From HK1 sp965221725 (GTDB taxonomy: Bacteria > Pseudomonadota > Gammaproteobacteria > HK1): a stretch of 64,000 bases of DNA. Shown one piece after another: positions 63,154 through 64,000 of this stretch. Location: positions 3,906,001-3,970,000 of the forward strand of contig OZ244909.1 in the NCBI GenBank assembly GCA_965221725.1, read 5' to 3'. Both the position numbers and the translations under genes were made by a program. Within the stretch, counting starts at the first letter, position 1, and every line of letters starts with the position of its first letter. The notes below the pieces were generated by a model. The model searched no databases and had not been told where the DNA came from. It worked only from the letters and a program-made list of their open reading frames with translations.

Positions 63154-64000
63154 TCAGGCGAGCTCCCGCTGTCGCGAATGCGCCGACAGCAACATCTCGT
63201 TGTGACCCTTGCCCGCCATCATCATCGGGTAGACGTTCTCGGCCGGATCGGTGATGAAGTCCATGAACACCAGCCGATCCTTCATCGCGAACGCCTCGCG
63301 GAGCGCTCCCTCCACGTCGCCGGGCTTCTCGATCTTCATCCCCACGTGCCCGAAGCTCTCGGCCAGCGCCGCGAAATCGGGCAGGGAGTCCAGATAGGAG
63401 TGCGACTCCCGGTTCTCGTACATGAACTCCTGCCACTGCCGGACCATGCCGAGGTAGCGATTGTTGAGATTGATGACCTTGATGGGCAGATCGTACTGCT
63501 TGGCGGTCGAGAGCTCCTGGATGCACATGATGATGCTGCCCTCTCCGGTGACGCACGCCACCTGCGCATCCGGGTAGGCGAGCTGCACGCCGAGCGCGGC
63601 CGGCATTCCGAAGCCCATCGTGCCGAGCCCGCCGGAGTTGATCCAGCGCCTCGGCTTGTCGAACGGGTAGAACTGCGCCGCCCACATCTGGTGCTGCCCG
63701 ACGTCCGACGTGACGTAGGCGTCTCCACCGGTGACTTCGTGGAGCTTCTGTAGCACCGACTGCGGCTTGATCAGGGTGTCGGAACGGTCATACGAGAGAC
63801 AATCGACCGATTCCCAGCGGTTGATCCGGTCCCACCACTCGGACAGGGCCTGCGCATCCGGACGACGGTTCGTGCTCTCCAGCATCCCGTTGAGTTCGCG
63901 GAGCACGTTCAGGACCGAGCCGACGATGGGGACGTGCACCTTGACCGTCTTCGAGATGGAGGCGGGGTCGATGTCGATGTGGACGATGCGCGCATGGGGG
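63154..64000 (-). CDS. ilvI: Acetolactate synthase large subunit (partial, N-terminal part missing)
   Basis: ThDP enzyme that makes acetolactate and acetohydroxybutyrate. The frame is open at the right edge, so only the last ~281 residues are here: IVHIDIDPASISKTVKVHVP is the central FAD-domain end, then YVTSDVGQHQMWAAQFY. The ThDP motif runs from VTGEGSIIMCIQELSTA to INLNNRYLGMVRQWQ. The C-terminus is QRELA. It lies upstream of ilvN in an ilvIN operon. Confidence 0.96.
   Translation of the reverse strand, partial: PHARIVHIDIDPASISKTVKVHVPIVGSVLNVLRELNGMLESTNRRPDAQALSEWWDRINRWESVDCLSYDRSDTLIKPQSVLQKLHEVTGGDAYVTSDVGQHQMWAAQFYPFDKPRRWINSGGLGTMGFGMPAALGVQLAYPDAQVACVTGEGSIIMCIQELSTAKQYDLPIKVINLNNRYLGMVRQWQEFMYENRESHSYLDSLPDFAALAESFGHVGMKIEKPGDVEGALREAFAMKDRLVFMDFITDPAENVYPMMMAGKGHNEMLLSAHSRQRELA

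Overview
The window is a 64 kb piece of a gammaproteobacterial chromosome. The gene order rpoBC-rpsLG-fusA-tuf-S10/spc/alpha, the divergent gatCAB/mreBCD pair, the mrdAB-mltB-dacA shape cluster, bamD opposite rluD-pgeF-clpB, and purMN opposite a DUF2066 gene and hda are all typical of non-enteric Gammaproteobacteria (Chromatiales, Xanthomonadales and Pseudomonas-like lineages). RpoB carries Thr where E. coli has Pro560 (CTIETPEG), which I remember from Xanthomonadales. GatCAB points to a lineage that makes some amide aminoacyl-tRNAs indirectly. I cannot name the species. Base composition is uneven: single 60-base lines hand-counted gave 47% GC inside rplE and 70% GC in the DUF2066 gene.

Region 1 (1-30490) is the transcription and translation super-cluster. 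It starts inside rpoB (5' end off the window), then rpoC, then two insertion sequences (8297-10720 and 10763-12264), then the str genes (rpsL, rpsG, fusA, tuf) and an unbroken S10, spc and alpha series ending with rpoA and rplQ. No ribosomal gene is broken. The first IS begins two bases after the rpoC stop codon. A good sigma70-type promoter (12275-12303) lies just downstream of the second IS and probably drives the str genes on their own. The first IS encodes an IS4-family DDE transposase fused to an N-terminal domain resembling DUF4338/DruA of the Druantia defence system. The second encodes a frameshifted integrase-type transposase. The tuf gene has a codon pattern unlike any neighbour.

Region 2 (30537-43820) holds gatB-gatA-gatC on the minus strand, then on the plus strand mreB-mreC-mreD-mrdA-mrdB-mltB-dacA (rod shape, elongasome and peptidoglycan turnover), lipB (lipoylation) and nagZ (peptidoglycan recycling).

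Region 3 (43813-53693) is mostly minus strand: rluD-pgeF-clpB-pilD-coaE-zapD reading leftwards, with bamD divergent from rluD, then sucC-sucD, also on the minus strand.

Region 4 (53746-64000) has an isolated type IV pilin gene, suhB opposite trmJ, purM-purN, a secreted DUF2066 protein with hda, wrbA, proS, and acetolactate synthase (ilvN and a partial ilvI) running off the right edge.

The most unusual points are the DruA-like/IS4 fusion and where it sits, the tuf codon tract, an enlarged insert in the RpoB lobe, three dispersed copies of a ~28-bp motif (one against a perfect 28-bp palindrome), hairpins at positions where E. coli has ribosomal-protein autoregulation, and a 70-bp antisense overlap of trmJ and purN. 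I saw no CRISPR array, rRNA, tRNA, prophage or recognisable multi-gene defence island.
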